Of a DNA stretch of 64,000 bases, positions 42,427-53,797 are shown in pieces. The notes under the pieces are model-generated. The model was not told where the DNA came from. It saw nothing but the letters and a program-made list of their open reading frames with translations, and made no database searches. Numbering within the stretch: position 1 is the stretch's first letter; the number at the start of each line of letters is the position of its first letter. The DNA is from Phycisphaerae bacterium. GTDB taxonomy: Bacteria > Planctomycetota > Phycisphaerae > Phycisphaerales > SM1A02. The DNA lies in NCBI GenBank assembly GCA_002705085.1, contig PAHO01000052.1:1-64000 (forward strand), given 5' to 3'. Position numbers and translations under genes: made by a program.

Positions 42427-43442
42427 CGCTTTGGGGCGAGGCAGTCAGCGAGTGCTCGGCTTCGTTCTCGGATCCACTCTGCGGATTTGGCTCCAGCTTG
42501 AATCCAAGCTGCGGGATCGATGCCGGCGATCTCCCCGCGAACCGCGATCGGAAGAATGGTCTCGAAGGCCAAGGCTTCGATCATGAGCCAAGGCAGCATT
42601 CCCCAAGTGCCAAGACCAGGCTCTTGTCCAATGCGTGAGCGCCAGGCTGAGGTCAATCGTTGGCCAGCTTTGTACCGGAGGCCTTCGGGCCAGTGCTCTG
42701 TGGGTGTGTCACGGGAACGTCGAAGGGAAACATGGAGGACGGCTGTGGCCAGTTCTGTAGCGACCGCATCGGTACGAACGGCGTCGAGATCCAGAATGCC
42801 GCAGACTTGACCCTGAGCGTTGAACCTTAAGTTTCTTGGGTGCCAATCGCCGTGCAGGGCCTGCTTTCGATGCACCGCAATGCCGCGGTCCTGGACCTTG
42901 CTTCGGGCAACTTTGGCGATCGTAACCAGTGCGCACAGCGCGGATTCAGCTTGGGGTGCGTGAGACAGGGCCAGCCGGGCGAGCTTGTCGAGGTCTTGGC
43001 GATGGTGGTATCCCTTTTCGATGGGTCCTTGGCGTTGGCGGGTTGCTCGGTGAAACATCGCCAATGCAATTCCCGAGGAGATCGCATCATCGCTTGCTCG
43101 TCGTCCGTTTCGACCACTGATCCAACTCTGCAACTCCCACACAAAGCCGCCCCATTGAACATGCCTCTGGCCATCAGCTTGTGGCCGGAAATCGGCAACC
43201 GGGACTCCTGCTTCGATGCAGTCGGCAGTGACTTGCCGCATCAGTTCCAGTCGTTCCGGAGACAACGATCCAACGGGTCTTCCTTTCAGCAGGAATCGGC
43301 CTTCAGCAGAATCAATGACAAATTTTTGAGCGCCCGAGGATCCACCATCATGCGGTCGAACAGAATTGATTTGCCCCAGCATCCACCCTTCAAGAAGTTC
43401 CGGACTTTGGCTTGGGTCAAAGTTTTTTGCGGCTGGGATCAT
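42423..43442 (-). CDS. Aminoglycoside phosphotransferase-fold kinase
   Basis: A 339-residue protein of the APH/choline kinase fold. LHGDWHPRNLRF is the Brenner catalytic motif and GILDLDA the magnesium-binding DxD; KFVIDSAEGRFLLKGRP carries the ATP-binding Lys. The substrate is unknown: members phosphorylate antibiotics, homoserine, choline or sugars, and nothing here points to drug resistance. It overlaps the yicC gene by ATGA and is the last gene of tpiA-secG-yicC-kinase. Its end overlaps the DUF2314 gene by 4 bases. Confidence 0.85.
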   Translation of the reverse strand: MIPAAKNFDPSQSPELLEGWMLGQINSVRPHDGGSSGAQKFVIDSAEGRFLLKGRPVGSLSPERLELMRQVTADCIEAGVPVADFRPQADGQRHVQWGGFVWELQSWISGRNGRRASDDAISSGIALAMFHRATRQRQGPIEKGYHHRQDLDKLARLALSHAPQAESALCALVTIAKVARSKVQDRGIAVHRKQALHGDWHPRNLRFNAQGQVCGILDLDAVRTDAVATELATAVLHVSLRRSRDTPTEHWPEGLRYKAGQRLTSAWRSRIGQEPGLGTWGMLPWLMIEALAFETILPIAVRGEIAGIDPAAWIQAGAKSAEWIRERSRALADCLAPKR

Positions 43443-44317
43443 TCGACGTTCTGAACTTGTTCCTTCAGTCGGTCCACCGCACTTTTGATTTCAACGATGG
43501 CTCTTGAGATGTCGACTTGTTGAACTTTTGATCCAATTGTATTTGTTTCCCGGAGCATTTCCTGTGTGAGGAAATCAAGTGTCCGACCAATAGGTTCGTT
43601 GCCGGTGAGTAGATCCCGGAATTGAAGCAAGTGTGCGTCCATTCGAGTGATTTCTTCGGAGATATCGGATCGTTCGGCAAAGAACGCGACCTCTCGCACC
43701 AAATCTCTTGGGTCATCGGCCACATTGAGCGACTCCATCATTTCACGCATGCGCTGCAGCATCCGGTCTTCATGCAGCTTGCTGATGCTGGGCAGTGCGT
43801 CTCGGATGGTTTGAAGGCGTTCTTCGATCACGCCGCATTGAGCGGACAGGTCTTGCTCAAGGGCTTCGCCTTCGGTTTCTCGCATGTTCTGCAACTGTTC
43901 GCATGCGGCCTCTGCCGCTTGGCACGCCAGGGCACTCACCCGCTCAAGCCGTTGTTCTTCGTCAAAAATGATCACGCCCGGAAGATTCAAAATGCCCGCC
44001 AGATCAATTTTTGTTGCGGAATGATCGACCCCAGGCATCGCCAAGAGTTGGTTGAGGTAACTTTGAAAGGCTGTTTCGTCGATCCGGCCCGCTTGTTCGC
44101 CGGTGGCTTCCTGCACCCGCACGGAGACGGTCAAAGAGCCGCGATGAAAGTGTTTTGCGACGGTTTGCTCCAGTGGGCCTTCAAGAGGGAGAAACTCCTC
44201 TGGGAGGCGAACCAGACATTTTCGATGTCGATTGTTGACCGATCTGATCTCAACGCCGACCGTCATTCCACCTTGTGTAGAGGAGGCCGAACCAAACCCG
44301 GTCATCGATCGCAACAC
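43439..44317 (-). CDS. yicC: YicC-family endoribonuclease
   Basis: A 292-residue YicC/YloC protein. The N-terminal domain has MLRSMTGFGSAS and VEIRSVNNRHRKCLVRLPEE. The C-terminal DUF1732 part has ERSDISEEITRMDAHLLQF, GRTLDFLTQEMLRETNTIGSK and AIVEIKSAVDRLKEQVQNVE. Family members are reported as endoribonucleases acting on small RNAs and mRNAs. The GTG start has GAGG eight bases upstream and lies 3 bases after the secG stop. It overlaps the kinase gene by ATGA. In many bacteria yicC sits by gmk; here it follows secG instead. Confidence 0.93.
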   Translation of the reverse strand: MLRSMTGFGSASSTQGGMTVGVEIRSVNNRHRKCLVRLPEEFLPLEGPLEQTVAKHFHRGSLTVSVRVQEATGEQAGRIDETAFQSYLNQLLAMPGVDHSATKIDLAGILNLPGVIIFDEEQRLERVSALACQAAEAACEQLQNMRETEGEALEQDLSAQCGVIEERLQTIRDALPSISKLHEDRMLQRMREMMESLNVADDPRDLVREVAFFAERSDISEEITRMDAHLLQFRDLLTGNEPIGRTLDFLTQEMLRETNTIGSKVQQVDISRAIVEIKSAVDRLKEQVQNVE

Positions 44318-44320
44318 GAA

Positions 44321-44704
44321 TTAACCCTCTGGATCAACGTTGGTGTTGGAGGTCGTGGGGGTCGGTTCTACGGGTGCCACGGGAAGCGGATCGGTGGAGT
44401 TGTTTGCCTCGGTGGCCTCGATGGCTTCGGTTGGTTCCGCCGCATCGGCGTCGCCCGGACCGGCAGACATGTTCAATCCGATCGCCAAGCCCAAGTACAG
44501 CACAAACGCCACCACGGTGACCCAAGTCAAGGTGTCACCAACCCGTCCCCCAAGCAGAGAGTCGGCACTGCCAGCGCTGGAACCGCCAAATGCCGCCGAC
44601 AAGCCGCCGCCTTTGGGTCGTTGCATCAGGATCACCAGAATCATCACGGTGGAGACCACCATGAAGAGGCCGGTAAGGAGGTAGAAGCTGTTGAGATTGT
44701 TCAT
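44321..44704 (-). CDS. secG: Preprotein translocase subunit SecG
   Basis: A 127-residue SecG of the Sec translocon. Two helices (about 8-26 and 58-77) flank the conserved cytoplasmic loop LMQRPKGGGLSAAFGGSSAGSADSLLGGRVGDTLTW. A Glu/Pro/Thr-rich tail of about 45 residues (EATEANNSTDPLPVAPVEPTP) extends beyond the E. coli type. It overlaps tpiA by ATGA and precedes yicC by 3 bases. The tpiA-secG pairing is common in bacteria. Confidence 0.93.
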   Translation of the reverse strand: MNNLNSFYLLTGLFMVVSTVMILVILMQRPKGGGLSAAFGGSSAGSADSLLGGRVGDTLTWVTVVAFVLYLGLAIGLNMSAGPGDADAAEPTEAIEATEANNSTDPLPVAPVEPTPTTSNTNVDPEG

Positions 44705-45483
44705 GCTTGGCCCTCGGCCTTGGCGGCAGTCACCGCGTTGATGATGTCAAGGAAGTCCGCCGACTTCAATGAAGCGCCTCCGACCAGGAATCCGTCCACG
44801 TCGGGTTTGGCAAACAATTCCGCCGCGTTGGCGGGCTTGACCGAGCCGCCGTATTGGATACGAACAGCATCGGCCACGTCTTGATCATAGTGTTCCGCGA
44901 GGGCCGCTCGGAGATCAGCGTGGACCTCTTGGGCATCCTCGGGGGTCGCGGTCAACCCAGTACCGATGGCCCACACCGGCTCGTAGGCGATCACCAAACG
45001 GGACAGGGCCGCTGCGGGCAGACCGTCAAGGGCGTGGGCCAGTTGGGCCCGATTGACTTCGAGCTGGCGACCAGCTTCCCGTTCCTCTTTGAGTTCCCCG
45101 GTGCACAGGATCGCAGAGAACCCTGCGTTGAGCGTTGCATGCAGTTTTTCTCGGACGATGTCATTTGATTCGCCAATCACATGGCGCCGTTCGGAGTGTC
45201 CCACCAAGACCCACTCCACGCCGCAGTCTTCGAGCATGGGCAATGAGACTTCCCCGGTGAATGCTCCAGATGCCTCGTGGTGCGTGTCTTGGGCCCCCAA
45301 CATCGGTGGGGCCGATTCGACGACATCTGCGATCAGCGCGAGGTAAGGAAAGGCCGGGAACATCACCACTTCTGCCCCGAGGGGGCCACGGGCGAGTCCT
45401 TCCGCGATGGATTCGGCGAGGTCAGCACCGTCCCCGGCGTTGAGGTTCATTTTCCAGTTGCCGCCAATAATTGGGGTTCGCAC
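44701..45483 (-). CDS. tpiA: Triosephosphate isomerase
   Basis: Interconverts dihydroxyacetone phosphate and glyceraldehyde 3-phosphate, 260 residues. IIGGNWKMN with the catalytic Lys, VGHSERR with the catalytic His, AYEPVWAIGTG with the catalytic Glu, and IQYGGSVKPANA are all intact. The start is GTG at 45481-45483: AAGGA lies eight bases upstream and the family N-terminus is RTPIIGGNW; a longer frame to 45558 is unlikely. It heads the tpiA-secG-yicC-kinase operon and is divergent from alaS. Confidence 0.97.
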   Translation of the reverse strand: MRTPIIGGNWKMNLNAGDGADLAESIAEGLARGPLGAEVVMFPAFPYLALIADVVESAPPMLGAQDTHHEASGAFTGEVSLPMLEDCGVEWVLVGHSERRHVIGESNDIVREKLHATLNAGFSAILCTGELKEEREAGRQLEVNRAQLAHALDGLPAAALSRLVIAYEPVWAIGTGLTATPEDAQEVHADLRAALAEHYDQDVADAVRIQYGGSVKPANAAELFAKPDVDGFLVGGASLKSADFLDIINAVTAAKAEGQA

Positions 45484-45566
45484 AGCGCAGATCCTTTTTG
45501 GTGAGAAACGACACAGGTTAGCCGAGTCCTTGGTGTTCCGCACGCAGGAAATTGCCATGGAATCCG

Positions 45567-45572
45567 TACAAT
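45567..45572 (+). promoter_or_regulatory. Candidate -10 box for alaS
   Basis: TACAAT, followed by GGAG (45583-45586) and the ATG at 45594, giving a leader of about 15 bases. It lies in the 110-base divergent space with tpiA. No -35 consensus or T-box leader is present. Confidence 0.4.
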
Positions 45573-45593
45573 TGATCCCTCTGGAGTCCAGCC

Positions 45594-48380
<2,787 letters not shown>

Positions 48381-48409
48381 TAGGCTCGCTGCAACCCAAG
48401 GAGCTCACC

Positions 48410-49297
48410 ATGTCCCTCAATCGCCGAGAATTTACGGCACTCGCTGGAGCAACCATGACTGCACCTGTTTACGGAGCATTCCGCGCGAAACCAACTTTCG
48501 ACATTTCCTTGGCCCAGTGGTCACTCCACCGCACGATTTATGGCGGCAAGCTCGACAACATGGGGTTCCCCGAGTACACCAAAAAGGAATTTGGGATTGA
48601 GGCGGTGGAGTACGTCAATCAATTCTTCAAGGATAAAGCTGAAGACAAGTCGTACTTGCAGGAGCTCAAGAACCGATGCGATGATTTGGGCGTCAAGAGC
48701 CTGTTGATCATGTGCGATGGCGAAGGCCAACTGGGAGATGCCGATGAGGCCGCCCGAACCAAGGCCGTCGAAAACCATTACCGGTGGATCACCGCGGCCA
48801 AATTCCTAGGCTGCCATTCCATTCGCGTGAATGCATCCAGTTCGGGGAACTGGGCGGAACAAATGATGCGAGCCGCGGATGGTCTTCGACGGTTGTCAGA
48901 GTTTGGCGACCAGCATGGCATCAATGTTTTGGTGGAGAACCATGGCGGCCTTTCTTCCAATGGAATGTGGTTGCACGGCGTGATGCGGACGGTCAATCAT
49001 CCCCGTTGCGGCACCTTGCCTGATTTCGGTAACTTCAGGGTGAGCAGCTCTGAGAACTACGACCGGTACAAGGGTGTTGAAGAGTTGATGCCATATGCGA
49101 AAGCCGTCAGTGCGAAGAGTCGAAAATTTGACGCACAGGGCAACGAAGCCGAGACCGATTTCTTCCGCATGATGGGCATCGTGAAGAAGTTCGACTACCA
49201 CGGCTATGTTGGCATTGAGTGGGAGGGTGGCGATCCTTCAGAGCAAGAAGGTGTGATGGCAACCAAGAAGTTGCTGGAAAAGATTCGTTCAGCGTGA
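48410..49297 (+). CDS. Tat-exported sugar phosphate isomerase/epimerase-like protein
   Basis: A 295-residue AP-endonuclease-2-type TIM-barrel protein. The start [22 protein letters not shown] is a twin-arginine (RREF) signal peptide, so the folded protein is exported. [37 protein letters not shown] with probable metal ligands and [11 protein letters not shown] with the conserved Glu follow. The family is widespread in Planctomycetes with diverse or unknown sugar substrates. AAGGAG (48398-48403) precedes the ATG by six bases; TAGGCT at 48381-48386 is the likely -10. Its stop overlaps the tmk GTG. Confidence 0.87.
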   Translation: MSLNRREFTALAGATMTAPVYGAFRAKPTFDISLAQWSLHRTIYGGKLDNMGFPEYTKKEFGIEAVEYVNQFFKDKAEDKSYLQELKNRCDDLGVKSLLIMCDGEGQLGDADEAARTKAVENHYRWITAAKFLGCHSIRVNASSSGNWAEQMMRAADGLRRLSEFGDQHGINVLVENHGGLSSNGMWLHGVMRTVNHPRCGTLPDFGNFRVSSSENYDRYKGVEELMPYAKAVSAKSRKFDAQGNEAETDFFRMMGIVKKFDYHGYVGIEWEGGDPSEQEGVMATKKLLEKIRSA

Positions 49298-49995
49298 GCC
49301 TCCCCGCAGCAAATATTCCGTGGTTGGCAGACTTGTCCGGCAAGTTTGTGGTGGTTGAAGGCCCAGATGGGTCAGGAAAATCCACGCAAGCGGCCCGCTT
49401 GGTTTCGATGTTGCGCGAAGCCGGGTTGGAAGTGGTTGAAGTTCGTGAGCCGGGTGGAACACCACTTGGGGAACGCCTCCGGGCGGTCTTGCTGGATCCA
49501 GAGACGGGCGAAATTGATGTACGCACCGAGATGTTGCTGTACATGGCCAGCCGGGCCGAGTTGGTGGCATCACGGATCCGTCCCGCCTTGGCACGAGGGG
49601 CTTGTGTCGTTGCGGACCGATTCGTGTCCTCAACCCTTGCTTACCAAGGTGCGGCCGGTGGGTTGGACCAATCGGCCATCCGCGATGCGGCACGAGCAGC
49701 ATGCGGTGACGTTACGCCCGACTTGGTGGCCATCTTTGACGTCGATGAAGCAACCGCGGCGGGTCGTATGGGCCTCTTACGAGATCGGATGGAGGCCCGA
49801 GGCTCGGCGTATCACGCGGCCGTGCGCCGTGGGTATCACGAACAAGCGGAAGTCGAGCCAGAAACACACGTGCTGATCGATGCGGCTCGAAGTCTTGATC
49901 ATGTGTTTGCAGACTTCTTAGGCGTGCTCGGAAGTCGATTTGGGAACCCGGACGCTCAATCGAATTCGTCACCGCGGAACGTTGAGGCCAAGTAA
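49294..49995 (+). CDS. tmk: Thymidylate kinase
   Basis: Phosphorylates dTMP to dTDP, 233 residues, slightly longer than usual because of about 15 N-terminal residues. [13 protein letters not shown] is the P-loop; [17 protein letters not shown] contains the DR/EPG motif; [17 protein letters not shown] is the substrate signature. The start is the GTG at 49294, overlapping the preceding stop as GTGA; a longer frame lies inside the previous gene. The last 40 bases overlap the convergent lptB end. holB, often next to tmk, is not adjacent here. Confidence 0.95.
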   Translation: MSLPAANIPWLADLSGKFVVVEGPDGSGKSTQAARLVSMLREAGLEVVEVREPGGTPLGERLRAVLLDPETGEIDVRTEMLLYMASRAELVASRIRPALARGACVVADRFVSSTLAYQGAAGGLDQSAIRDAARAACGDVTPDLVAIFDVDEATAAGRMGLLRDRMEARGSAYHAAVRRGYHEQAEVEPETHVLIDAARSLDHVFADFLGVLGSRFGNPDAQSNSSPRNVEAK

Positions 49996-50690
49996 GCCTG
50001 ACGCACCACCGAATCGTTGATCAATTCTTTCGGGGCGCCTTCCGCCAAGTTGCGGCCCTCGTGGAGGATGTATGCACGGTCGCAAATCCGAAGGGTTTGC
50101 TGCACGTTGTGGTCGGTGACCAGGATGGCAATGCCACTCTTGGCTAGCCGGCGGACTTCCCCTTGCAGTTCTTCAACCGTGTGCGGATCCACCGCAGCAA
50201 ATGGTTCGTCGAGCAGCAGCAAGCGTGGCTTGCAGGCCATGGCTCGTGCAATTTCAAGTCGGCGGCGTTCCCCGCCTGAGCAAGTCTCAGCCAAATCCTC
50301 AGCTTTGTGTCGAAGGCCAAACCGTTCGATCAGTTCGCGGGCCTTGTTTTTGCGTCCTCCGGCGGTGGGCTCATGCAGTTCCAACACCGCCAGGAGGTTT
50401 TCCAAGACGGTCATCCCTCGAAAAACACTTGGTTCTTGTGCCAAATATCCCATGCCGAAGCGTGCGCGTCGGTGCATGGGCTGCGTGGTGACGTTTCGGC
50501 CATCAAAATGCACTTCGCCCTCGTCGGCTTCAAGCATTCCGATCGCCATCCGGAAACTGGTGGTTTTTCCTGCGCCGTTTCGCCCCAAGAGGCCCACGAT
50601 TTCACCCGGCTCAACCGTGAAGTTCACGCCATCAACCACCCGGCGAGCACCGAAGTTTTTGACAAGATTTCGGGCGTCGAGCAGCGGCAC
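49956..50690 (-). CDS. lptB: LPS export ABC transporter ATPase LptB
   Basis: ATPase that powers lipopolysaccharide extraction with LptFG, 244 residues. GLLGRNGAGKTT is Walker A. CSGGERRRLEIARAM is the signature, with Cys in place of the usual Leu. LLLLDEPFAAVDP is Walker B, and VTDHNVQQTL the H-loop with LptB-style DHNV. The GTG at 50688-50690 begins PLLDARNLVKNFGARRVV, the family start, with AGGA just upstream; a longer frame runs into the neighbour. It follows the membrane protein gene by one base. No lptA, lptC, lptF or lptG is in the window. It overlaps tmk by 40 bases. Confidence 0.94.
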   Translation of the reverse strand: MPLLDARNLVKNFGARRVVDGVNFTVEPGEIVGLLGRNGAGKTTSFRMAIGMLEADEGEVHFDGRNVTTQPMHRRARFGMGYLAQEPSVFRGMTVLENLLAVLELHEPTAGGRKNKARELIERFGLRHKAEDLAETCSGGERRRLEIARAMACKPRLLLLDEPFAAVDPHTVEELQGEVRRLAKSGIAILVTDHNVQQTLRICDRAYILHEGRNLAEGAPKELINDSVVRQAYLASTFRGDEFD

Positions 50691-50691
50691 C

Positions 50692-51636
50692 TTAATCCTG
50701 TTCTGGACCGCTGTTGGTGGAGTCGGCTTCTTCAGATTCAGTCGCTTGCTTTTCCTCAACCGCCTTGGCATGATCGGTCCACTCTTCTGGCCTCAGCCGG
50801 TGGGCGATGGCGCCGATGATTTGGTCTGCGTCTTGGTGCACATAATCATCAACTTTCACACTGTGACCGTCGGCGTGAATGATTCTGGCCACACTCTTGC
50901 TCATCCACCGGCTCATATCGATGTCAGTGATTTCCGCGGCAGCCCACGTCCCCTTCGGATGGTGGAATGCACCTTCATCGTCCACGCTGTAGTTCTTGCG
51001 GAGGCCCGTGGCCAGTTGAAGTCCGGCCACCAAGGCATATGGCCCACAGAGGATGAAGAGCCATTGCACCATGCGATTCCATTTGTTGGGTACTGGAAAA
51101 CTCTGATAGGCCGTGATCCCCGCCGAGACCCCTTCCACAAAGTTCGCAAACGATACGCTCCCGCGTGCCCATTTCCCCGTCGACACTTGCTGCAAGCCGG
51201 CGGCCAAACGTTCGATCTGCAAACTCCAACGAAGTCTTGCTCGGGCGACCTTTCCCAATTCGGGAGTGAAATTGAATTCCACGGAGACCAGTCCTTCATC
51301 CTTCGCTCTTTGCAACTCTTCATTGAACTGGGATTGCATTTCTTCGCGAACGGTTCGGAGTTCTTCGACTTCGCTGTCGGTCATGGCATCAGTCAGCCGT
51401 TTGGCGGCGGCTTGTACCGCGCTGGCGGCCTTCTGCAGGGCCCCGGCTTCTCCGTTGGCGTGCCCCTCCAAGCCAATTTTGACGTCCGTGAATGCGACTT
51501 GCTTTTGGTATCCCAACTCATCCATTGGGATCTTGACGGAGTAGTCGTACCAGCCCCAGACCCCAAAGACCGCGCACATCACGGTCATCAAACTCATTTG
51601 GATGACCCATCGGGTTCGTGGTCGGGTCTGGATCAT
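50692..51636 (-). CDS. Two-helix membrane protein with coiled coil, upstream of lptB
   Basis: I do not recognise this 314-residue protein. An N-terminal helix (about 10-28, WVIQMSLMTVMCAVFGVWGW) is followed by a Glu/Ala-rich coiled-coil stretch (about 62-118, QKAASAVQAAAKRLTDAM...VREEMQSQFNEELQRAKDE). A second helix lies near 190-212 (MVQWLFILCGPYALVAGLQLA). A C-terminal domain resembles bacterial PH-like domains (YSVDDEGAFHHPKGTW...SRWMSKSVARII) and ends in an acidic tail. It ends one base before lptB. It occupies the slot where LptC sits in many genomes but does not look like LptC. Function unknown. Confidence 0.7.
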   Translation of the reverse strand: MIQTRPRTRWVIQMSLMTVMCAVFGVWGWYDYSVKIPMDELGYQKQVAFTDVKIGLEGHANGEAGALQKAASAVQAAAKRLTDAMTDSEVEELRTVREEMQSQFNEELQRAKDEGLVSVEFNFTPELGKVARARLRWSLQIERLAAGLQQVSTGKWARGSVSFANFVEGVSAGITAYQSFPVPNKWNRMVQWLFILCGPYALVAGLQLATGLRKNYSVDDEGAFHHPKGTWAAAEITDIDMSRWMSKSVARIIHADGHSVKVDDYVHQDADQIIGAIAHRLRPEEWTDHAKAVEEKQATESEEADSTNSGPEQD

Positions 51637-51665
51637 GGGAAGCCTCCATCAAAAGGGTGTGACCC

Positions 51666-52289
51666 TCATTCTGACTTGATTGAAGCCAATTCGCGAGCAT
51701 CTTCAATCAAATCGGTACTCAATCCCGGAAGTCCGTCCAATCGGTCAAGCATGATCTCCAATCGGCGTTCTGGCGAAGCCGTGGGATCATCCGCTCGTTG
51801 GGCCGCTTGTACAAGGGCACAAAATGCCGTTTTCCACCACTCCAAACTTGGGCACTCAACATCATCTTCAGGCTTGATGCGAGTGCGAATCACCACGCCG
51901 CGACCCAAAACGGCTACCGGCCGCTCGCCCAATTTGGTCATGGGTTCGCGGGCCAGGGCCAAAACCGGGACCCCATGTTCCAGGCCGGCGGTGAGCAATC
52001 GGCGGGCATCTGCGCCCACTTGAGGTGCTGTAATCAGGTGGACTCCGGGCTGGGGCACGAATTCGTCGTCGTTGGGGACTTCCGTGCATTGGACCCCATG
52101 TTCGGTGGCATGCTCGAAAGCTGCATGGGCGCGGGCCGCCCATGCATCACGCAGTTGGGTGAGCGCGTTGCCGAGCAGAACTGGGTCACGCGGGCCACGG
52201 GCGGATTCGAGGGACCGGCGTGCTTCTCGTTCCGAGGCGCACCAGTCAGCGTTGGTGTTGGAGGATTGATTTTGTGCCGAGGGGTTCAT
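51666..52289 (-). CDS. Unknown soluble protein
   Basis: A 207-residue protein I do not recognise. The first 25 residues are Asn/Ser-rich and probably disordered. SEREARRSLESARGPRDPVLLGNALTQLRDAWAARAHAAFEHA looks like a helical hairpin. GVHLITAPQVGADARRLLTAGLEHGVPVLALAREP has the look of a Rossmann-like beta-alpha-beta segment. The C-terminus is helical (PERRLEIMLDRLDGLPGLSTDLIEDARELA). No signal peptide or catalytic motif is seen. It sits 12 bases downstream of the 174-residue unknown gene and 29 upstream of the membrane protein gene, in the unit ending with lptB. Confidence 0.6.
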   Translation of the reverse strand: MNPSAQNQSSNTNADWCASEREARRSLESARGPRDPVLLGNALTQLRDAWAARAHAAFEHATEHGVQCTEVPNDDEFVPQPGVHLITAPQVGADARRLLTAGLEHGVPVLALAREPMTKLGERPVAVLGRGVVIRTRIKPEDDVECPSLEWWKTAFCALVQAAQRADDPTASPERRLEIMLDRLDGLPGLSTDLIEDARELASIKSE

Positions 52290-52301
52290 GCGATTTGTCG
52301 G

Positions 52302-52826
52302 TCAACTGTTCAAAAGGTCCGACACCAAATCCACTCGGACTGGATCTGCGAAAGCAGCTCGGAATTGATCTGGGGGTGACACTTCCAAGACCATTCGGCT
52401 GGAAGGGGTCAGAACTTGGAGCGATTGTTCATCGCCTTCACCATCTCGGGCGAGGGTCTCAACCAAACGGCGCAGAAGTGGCAAATCTGCCGAATGGCAA
52501 AGTACGGGGTCTCTTCCGTTTCGGTGCACGGTGGCGACGTGATCAAACTCTTGCCACGCTTCGACCTCCGCCATCCCGAAAGCCACCGCATCCAGAATGT
52601 CGGACCATTTGCCGGTGGGCACAAGCAACAGTTGATCCAGTGAAAGTCGTCCAAGGATTTCATCCAACCGGGTGGCCATATCTTCCGGCGCCAGCTTGAG
52701 TTCATGGCGGGTCAGATCGGCTTGCTCGGCCAAATCGAGGCGACAGACGTGTTCATTCACGACTTCCGCTCCAATCTGGAGATTTCGCATGACTTCTTCG
52801 ACTTCGGTCGACTCAACGAATTCCAC
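52302..52826 (-). CDS. Unknown soluble protein, first gene of the lptB unit
   Basis: A 174-residue protein I do not recognise. It is acidic (Glu/Asp rich) with mixed alpha/beta segments such as GRLSLDQLLLVPTGKWSDILDAVAFGMAEVEAW and HNGRDPVLCHSADLPLLRRLVETLA. It has no signal peptide. The GTG start has GGAGG (52832-52836) five bases upstream, and TATGAT (52848-52853) is a good -10 box. It is the first of four closely spaced minus-strand genes ending with lptB and is divergent from the tyrosine phosphatase gene. Confidence 0.6.
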   Translation of the reverse strand: MEFVESTEVEEVMRNLQIGAEVVNEHVCRLDLAEQADLTRHELKLAPEDMATRLDEILGRLSLDQLLLVPTGKWSDILDAVAFGMAEVEAWQEFDHVATVHRNGRDPVLCHSADLPLLRRLVETLARDGEGDEQSLQVLTPSSRMVLEVSPPDQFRAAFADPVRVDLVSDLLNS

Positions 52827-52847
52827 AGAATCCTCCTATGGGTCACA

Positions 52848-52877
52848 ATCATATCGGTCCGGTCAAGGGGGTAGCAT
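52848..52877. promoter_or_regulatory. Divergent promoter region, unknown gene and tyrosine phosphatase
   Basis: TATGAT on the minus strand (52848-52853) serves the 174-residue gene, which has GGAGG and a short leader. TAGCAT on the plus strand (52872-52877) ends seven bases before the phosphatase ATG. The divergent genes share about 58 bases. Confidence 0.4.
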
Positions 52878-52884
52878 TGAGGAG

Positions 52885-53346
52885 ATGTCGCAGCACATTT
52901 TGTTCATTTGCACCGGGAACACCTGCCGAAGCCCCTTGGCCGAGGGGCTGGCTCGAGATTGGCTTCGCCAGCACGGTCTGGAGAGCAATTGGACTGTGGG
53001 CAGTGCTGGAGTGTTTGCCGTGGATGGCTCGGAGCCTTCGCCGGAAGTTGCCGCCTTGTTGGCCTCTCGAGGGATTTCCGAAGTTGGCCGATCGGCATCC
53101 CTGACCTCAGAAATGCTGCAGGAAGCTGCCGTGGTCTTTGCCATGACGGCCGCCCATGCTGAAGCCGCCCAGCGACTTTTGGGAGACGCTCAAGGCCCCC
53201 CAATTCAGACTCTGGATCCGGCAGGAGATGTCCCCGATCCCATTGGTCATGGTTTTGGGGTCTACGCCGATTTGGCGGATCGACTGGATGCCATTCTTGA
53301 TCAAGTTTTGAAGGAAGTGACACATGCAAATAACGATCTCGGGTGA
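52885..53346 (+). CDS. Low-molecular-weight protein-tyrosine phosphatase
   Basis: A 153-residue LMW-PTP. CTGNTCRS at residues 8-15 is the CX5RS phosphate-binding loop with the nucleophilic Cys. DPAGDVPDPIGHG supplies the general-acid Asp in DPIG. Family members dephosphorylate tyrosine or arginine residues; those next to rpiB resemble the YwlE-type arrangement in Bacillus, so protein-arginine phosphatase activity is worth considering (inference). It overlaps rpiB by 23 bases. The ATG at 52885 follows TAGCAT by seven bases. Confidence 0.9.
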   Translation: MSQHILFICTGNTCRSPLAEGLARDWLRQHGLESNWTVGSAGVFAVDGSEPSPEVAALLASRGISEVGRSASLTSEMLQEAAVVFAMTAAHAEAAQRLLGDAQGPPIQTLDPAGDVPDPIGHGFGVYADLADRLDAILDQVLKEVTHANNDLG

Positions 53347-53797
53347 CCACCGTGGCCACGATGCGGTGGAGGGTGTGGTCAACCATCTCAAGGCGCAGGG
53401 CCATCAGGTTGTGATCCAAGGGGCTTGTGATGGAGAGGCTTGTGATTACCCGGTCCGTTCGCTGGCTGTGGCTAAGGACATTGCCGAAGGTCGATCTGAA
53501 CTTGGCATTCTGATTTGTGGCTCTGGCATCGGTGTCTCCATTGCCGCCAACAAGGTTGATGGGGTTCGGGCCGCATTGGTGGTGGACGCGGCCCACGCCA
53601 AAGGTTCACGGGAGCACAACCACGCCAATGTTTTGTGCTTTTCCGCGGACCGGACACCTGTTGATGAGATGTGCCAGGCGGTTGAAGCGTGGATGACGGC
53701 CGAGCCTCAGCCGGACCGTCATGCTCGTCGCGTCGCGCAGATGACAGATATTGAGCGTGGGGCAAGCCTTCAAGATCAAGCGTCGAGTTCGGCGTAG
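53324..53797 (+). CDS. rpiB: Ribose-5-phosphate isomerase B
   Basis: Interconverts ribose 5-phosphate and ribulose 5-phosphate, 157 residues, RpiB/LacAB family. The N-terminus has SGDHRGHDAVEGVVNHL. CGSGIGVSIAANKVDGVRAALV carries the catalytic Cys and anion-hole loop, and REHNHANVLCF the catalytic His. GGAA upstream supports the ATG at 53324, inside the phosphatase gene. It overlaps the convergent pepA end by 22 bases. Together with tkt and tpiA it supports the non-oxidative pentose phosphate route. Confidence 0.95.
   Translation: MQITISGDHRGHDAVEGVVNHLKAQGHQVVIQGACDGEACDYPVRSLAVAKDIAEGRSELGILICGSGIGVSIAANKVDGVRAALVVDAAHAKGSREHNHANVLCFSADRTPVDEMCQAVEAWMTAEPQPDRHARRVAQMTDIERGASLQDQASSSA

Noticed and set aside
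42423-43442. Antibiotic-resistance kinase
   Set aside because: Only the general APH motifs are present, and the gene sits in a housekeeping operon; no resistance context.
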